A DNA stretch of 8,305 nt from Natrialbaceae archaeon Tc-Br11_E2g1 (lineage in GTDB: Archaea; Halobacteriota; Halobacteria; Halobacteriales; Natrialbaceae). The stretch is taken from assembly GCA_001564255.1 (NCBI GenBank), contig LKNC01000114.1:1-8305 (forward strand), given 5' to 3'. The notes under the pieces were generated by a model. The model worked only from the letters and a program-made list of their open reading frames with translations, searched no databases and was not told the DNA's origin. Positions 6,497 through 8,305 of this stretch are shown in pieces. The stretch's first letter is position 1, and every line of letters begins with the position of its first letter. Made by a program: the position numbers and the translations under genes.

Positions 6497-7266
6497 TCGA
6501 TCCGTTCGGCGAAGCCGAAGTTCGGCTTGACGTCGTCGACCGTGACCGTCACGACGTCACCGACCTCGGTGGCGGGGACGAACAGCCGAAAGCCCTCGAC
6601 GCTCGCGATCCCGTCACCTTCCGTACCGACGTCGACGATCTCGACCTCGAGTTCGTCGCCGGGTCGGACGGGGGCGGTGAGCCGGTGTTTGCCGATGAAG
6701 TAGATCTCGGAGGATTCCTTCCGGGAGGCTTCCGGGCTCGTCGCCCGGACGTACTGGAACTCCGCTTCGACGTCCGTTTTGAGCGCCGCTGTGTCCGGCC
6801 CCTCGAAGACCTTCACGACGAAGTCACCGCCACTGCCGAGCAGTTCGAGGGCGGTCTCGAAAGCCTGCCGGGCGAGGTGCAACGACCGGGCCTGATCAAG
6901 CGAGTACTCCCCGGACATGTTCGGGGCCATGTCCGAGAGCACACAGTCGACCTCGCCGCCGGCGGCCTCGACGACCCGCTCTCTGGTGCGGTCTTCGGTC
7001 ATGTCCCCCCGGATCGTCTCGACGCGATCGTCGTGTTCATCGAGTGATGTGATCCGCTGGAGGTCGACGCCGATCACTGTCCCCTCCGGGCCGACCGCCT
7101 CGGCGGCGACCTGGAGCCAGCCGCCGGGAGCCGCTCCGAGGTCGACGACGGTGTCCCCGGGGGAGATGACGTCCTCGAGGTCGTCGAGCTGTTTGAGTTT
7201 GTAGGCCGCCCGGGTGCGATACCCTTCCTGTTTGGCCTTGTTGTAGTAGTGGTCCTTTCGGCTCAT
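6493..7266 (-). CDS. rlmE: 23S rRNA uridine-2'-O-methyltransferase (RlmE/FtsJ) with C-terminal TRAM domain
   Basis: This 257-residue SAM enzyme is predicted to 2'-O-methylate a uridine in the peptidyl-transferase region of 23S rRNA. Motif I is VVDLGAAPGGW (40-50). The catalytic K-D-K-E tetrad appears as Lys23 (RAAYKL), Asp112 (SDMAPN), Lys152 (VVKVF) and Glu187 (SSEIY). SDMAPNMSG (111-119) is diagnostic of FtsJ/RrmJ. Residues ~194-257 (VRPGDELEVEIVDVGTEGDG) form a TRAM-type RNA-binding beta domain that bacterial RlmE lacks. The ATG at 7266 gives the family N-terminus MSRKDHYYNKAKQEGYRTRA; a longer upstream frame overlaps the pcna promoter and is not family-like. It is divergent from pcna, with a 127-base gap. 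Its last bases overlap the stop of the small ribbon-helix-helix gene. Confidence 0.94.
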   Translation of the reverse strand: MSRKDHYYNKAKQEGYRTRAAYKLKQLDDLEDVISPGDTVVDLGAAPGGWLQVAAEAVGPEGTVIGVDLQRITSLDEHDDRVETIRGDMTEDRTRERVVEAAGGEVDCVLSDMAPNMSGEYSLDQARSLHLARQAFETALELLGSGGDFVVKVFEGPDTAALKTDVEAEFQYVRATSPEASRKESSEIYFIGKHRLTAPVRPGDELEVEIVDVGTEGDGIASVEGFRLFVPATEVGDVVTVTVDDVKPNFGFAERID

Positions 7267-7293
7267 TCGTTGTCCCGGGTAGTAGTTCGAACC

Positions 7294-7300
7294 GGATAGG
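7294..7300 (-). promoter_or_regulatory. TATA-like element of rlmE
   Basis: The minus-strand CCTATCC is centred about 31 bases before the ATG at 7266 and is consistent with a leaderless transcript. It lies about 65 bases from the oppositely facing pcna TATA box. Confidence 0.4.
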
Positions 7301-7360
7301 CGCGTCGTTCGTGCCGAGGATACGCACGCGGGCAGGCCCACGGTCGCGCGTAAAGGGTGG

Positions 7361-7368
7361 CTTTTTAT
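7361..7368 (+). promoter_or_regulatory. TATA box of pcna
   Basis: CTTTTTAT is centred about 29 bases before the ATG at 7394. A purine-rich TAAAGGGTGG precedes it, where a TFB recognition element would lie. It favours the start at 7394 over the in-frame ATG at 7367, which overlaps the box itself. Confidence 0.65.
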
Positions 7369-7393
7369 GCCGACCGTTCGTATTCTGCGCCAT

Positions 7394-8137
7394 ATGTTCA
7401 AGGCCATCGTGAGCGCGGAAACGCTCTCCAGCGCGCTCGATTCGGTCAGCGTGCTGGTCGACGAGTGCAAGATCCACCTCGAGGAAGAGGGCCTCGCGAT
7501 TCGTGCTGTCGACCCCGCGAACGTCGGGATGGTCGACCTCTCGCTCGACGCGGCTGCGTTCGAATCCTACGAGGCCGACGGCGGCCTCGTCGGCGTCGAC
7601 CTCTCCAGACTCGAGGACATCGCGGGTATGGCCGAATCCGGCCAGCTTATCCAACTCGAACTCGACGAGGAGACGCGAAAGCTCCAGATTCGGATCGACG
7701 GGCTGGAGTATACGCTCGCGCTCATCGACCCGGATTCGATCCGCCAGGAACCGGACATCCCGGACCTCGATTTGCCCGCCGAAGTCGTCCTCGAGGGCAA
7801 AGACGTCAACCGCTCGGTGAAGGCGGCTGATATGGTGAGCGACCACATCGCCCTAGGCGTCGACGAACCCGGCGAGTACTTTTACGTCGACGCGGAGGGT
7901 GACACCGACGACGTCCACCTGGAACTCACGGTCGAGGACCTGATCGACCTCCAGGTCGGTCCCGCCCACTCGCTTTTCAGTCTCGATTACCTGAAGGACA
8001 TGAACAAGGCGATCCCGAGAGACACCGAGGTCACCGCCGAACTCGGCGAGGAGTTCCCGATCAAGCTCCACTTCTCGTTTGCGGAGGGGCAGGGACAGGT
8101 TACCTACATGCTCGCGCCGCGGATCCAGAGCGATTGA
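7394..8137 (+). CDS. pcn: DNA polymerase sliding clamp (PCNA)
   Basis: This 247-residue protein forms the ring that tethers DNA polymerases, FEN1, ligase and other replication factors to DNA. The N-terminus [24 protein letters not shown] is typical of haloarchaeal PCNA. The two-domain repeat is recognisable, with [22 protein letters not shown] (23-44) in domain 1 and the interdomain connecting loop near 115-130 ([17 protein letters not shown]), where PIP-box partners bind. Domain 2 ends with [12 protein letters not shown]. The protein is strongly acidic, as expected for halophiles, and full length for the family, so it is probably functional. Its TGA stop (8135-8137) lies on the boundary of a presumed transposon end; see the neighbouring mobile element. 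Confidence 0.96.
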   Translation: MFKAIVSAETLSSALDSVSVLVDECKIHLEEEGLAIRAVDPANVGMVDLSLDAAAFESYEADGGLVGVDLSRLEDIAGMAESGQLIQLELDEETRKLQIRIDGLEYTLALIDPDSIRQEPDIPDLDLPAEVVLEGKDVNRSVKAADMVSDHIALGVDEPGEYFYVDAEGDTDDVHLELTVEDLIDLQVGPAHSLFSLDYLKDMNKAIPRDTEVTAELGEEFPIKLHFSFAEGQGQVTYMLAPRIQSD

Positions 8138-8142
8138 CATCC

Positions 8143-8164
8143 TCCCCGCCCTAAAAGGCGAGGA
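8143..8164. repeat. Hairpin next to the presumed element terminus
   Basis: TCCCCGCC and GGCGAGGA pair around a CTAAAA loop with one C-A mismatch. It begins six bases inside the presumed element boundary, the usual place for the right-end hairpin recognised by single-strand transposases of the IS200/IS605 type. Confidence 0.6.
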
Positions 8165-8305
8165 TTCCCCGAAGGGGATATTCAGGTTGCGCGTTTCCTC
8201 GGTTCTCAAGTACGCTTTCGCGTGGAACGTCGAAGGTCGCCACCGAGTTGTGACCAACGGTGTGCTTTTCAGCGCATACAGCCCTGTCAATGGGGCCTTC
8301 CTCCC
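8151..8305 (-). CDS. Possible C-terminal tail of TnpB, open at the right edge
   Basis: A minus-strand frame enters from the right edge and ends at a TAG (8153-8151) that falls in the loop of the right-end hairpin. The visible 50 residues include GPIDRAVCAEKHTVGHNS and ATFDVPRESVLENRGN, then PEYPLRGILAF. Overlap of tnpB's 3' end with the guide-RNA scaffold is known for such elements. The low-complexity tail loosely resembles the variable C-termini of haloarchaeal TnpB proteins, downstream of the zinc finger. No catalytic or zinc-binding motif is visible here, codon use is less GC-biased than in the host genes, and another minus-strand frame is also open across this stretch. The call therefore rests mainly on context. 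Confidence 0.35.
   Translation of the reverse strand, partial: EEGPIDRAVCAEKHTVGHNSVATFDVPRESVLENRGNAQPEYPLRGILAF

Larger units (their letters stand above)
8134..8305 (-). mobile_element. Probable right end of an IS200/IS605-type (TnpB) element, running off the window
   Basis: From about 8134 the sequence changes from haloarchaeal coding DNA to visibly lower GC. On the minus strand it ends in two hairpins and GGGGAGGATGTCAA. Hairpin one pairs 8143-8150 with 8157-8164 around CTAAAA, with one mismatch; hairpin two is TCCCC-GAA-GGGGA (8166-8178). From memory, hairpin plus a GGAGGATGTCAA-like terminus is a frequent right end of tnpB-carrying IS200/IS605 elements in archaea and bacteria. These elements lack terminal inverted repeats and are cut just after a TCAA-like tetranucleotide, which would put the boundary between 8133 and 8134. 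The transposase gene itself is outside the window, so a decayed remnant or a small non-autonomous derivative is possible. Confidence 0.58.
8134..8305 (-). ncRNA. Candidate omega/reRNA of the TnpB-type element (5' end outside window)
   Basis: In IS200/IS605 elements the guide RNA of TnpB spans the 3' end of tnpB and the right end, and its guide is the first host sequence beyond the element. Here the two hairpins near 8143-8178 would form the 3' part of the scaffold. The guide would be the minus-strand bases from 8133 leftward, inside the pcna 3' end. Family knowledge and the hairpins support this; transcription and the scaffold's 5' part are not visible. Confidence 0.3.

Noticed and set aside
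7267..7470. Upstream extension of the rlmE frame
   Set aside because: It would cover the whole pcna promoter and the pcna start, and its residues do not resemble the RlmE N-terminus.
8134..8290. TTGACA at 8134 and TGTCAA at 8285 as terminal inverted repeats of a 157-base miniature element
   Set aside because: A six-base match at this distance can arise by chance, the hairpins sit at only one end, and IS200/IS605-type ends do not use inverted repeats. A genome-wide copy search could revive it.
7853..8290. Minus-strand frame spanning the element end and antisense to pcna
   Set aside because: It runs through the right-end hairpins and then opposite the clamp gene. The upstream part is one of two competing open frames in the element and has no recognisable motif.
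1..8305. CRISPR array, tRNA or rRNA genes, defence or toxin-antitoxin system
   Set aside because: No regularly spaced direct repeats, cloverleaf-like sequences or recognised effector genes were seen. The one RHH protein has no toxin neighbour.

Overview
The window looks like chromosomal DNA of a halophilic archaeon (class Halobacteria). The evidence is high GC with strong C/G at third codon positions, very acidic predicted proteins, frequent CTCGAG, few CTAG tetranucleotides (four seen by eye), archaeal TATA boxes about 28-31 bases upstream of start codons with little or no 5' leader, and a plant-type [2Fe-2S] ferredoxin carrying the acidic N-terminal insertion typical of haloarchaea. Genus cannot be decided from what I can see.

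Layout, left to right: (1) the N-terminal part of a PfkB-family sugar kinase on the minus strand, cut by the left edge; (2) a class I SAM-dependent methyltransferase of unknown substrate, minus strand; (3) nicotinate phosphoribosyltransferase (NAD salvage), plus strand, divergent from the methyltransferase; (4) a [2Fe-2S] ferredoxin, minus strand, convergent with gene 3 and followed by a good hairpin plus T-tract terminator; (5) a PiT-type inorganic phosphate permease, minus strand, with a GTG start; (6) an alpha-D-phosphohexomutase (phosphoglucosamine/phosphomannomutase type), plus strand, divergent from the permease; (7) a 58-residue ribbon-helix-helix protein, plus strand; (8) RlmE-type 23S rRNA 2'-O-methyltransferase with a C-terminal TRAM domain, minus strand, whose stop codon shares a CTAG with that of gene 7; (9) the PCNA sliding clamp, plus strand, divergent from rlmE. 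Immediately after the PCNA stop, the last ~170 bases resemble the right end of an IS200/IS605-type element: two hairpins and a GGAGGATGTCAA-like terminus on the minus strand. The probable C-terminal tail of TnpB runs off the right edge.

Most of the window is ordinary haloarchaeal housekeeping: replication clamp, rRNA modification, NAD salvage, electron transfer, phosphate uptake and sugar-phosphate interconversion. Nearly every gene has its own promoter, so they do not form one operon. I see no defence island, CRISPR array, tRNA or new multi-gene system. The most interesting spot is the junction between pcna and the presumed transposon end, where the element may supply the clamp gene's stop codon and where any guide RNA of that element would read back into pcna.
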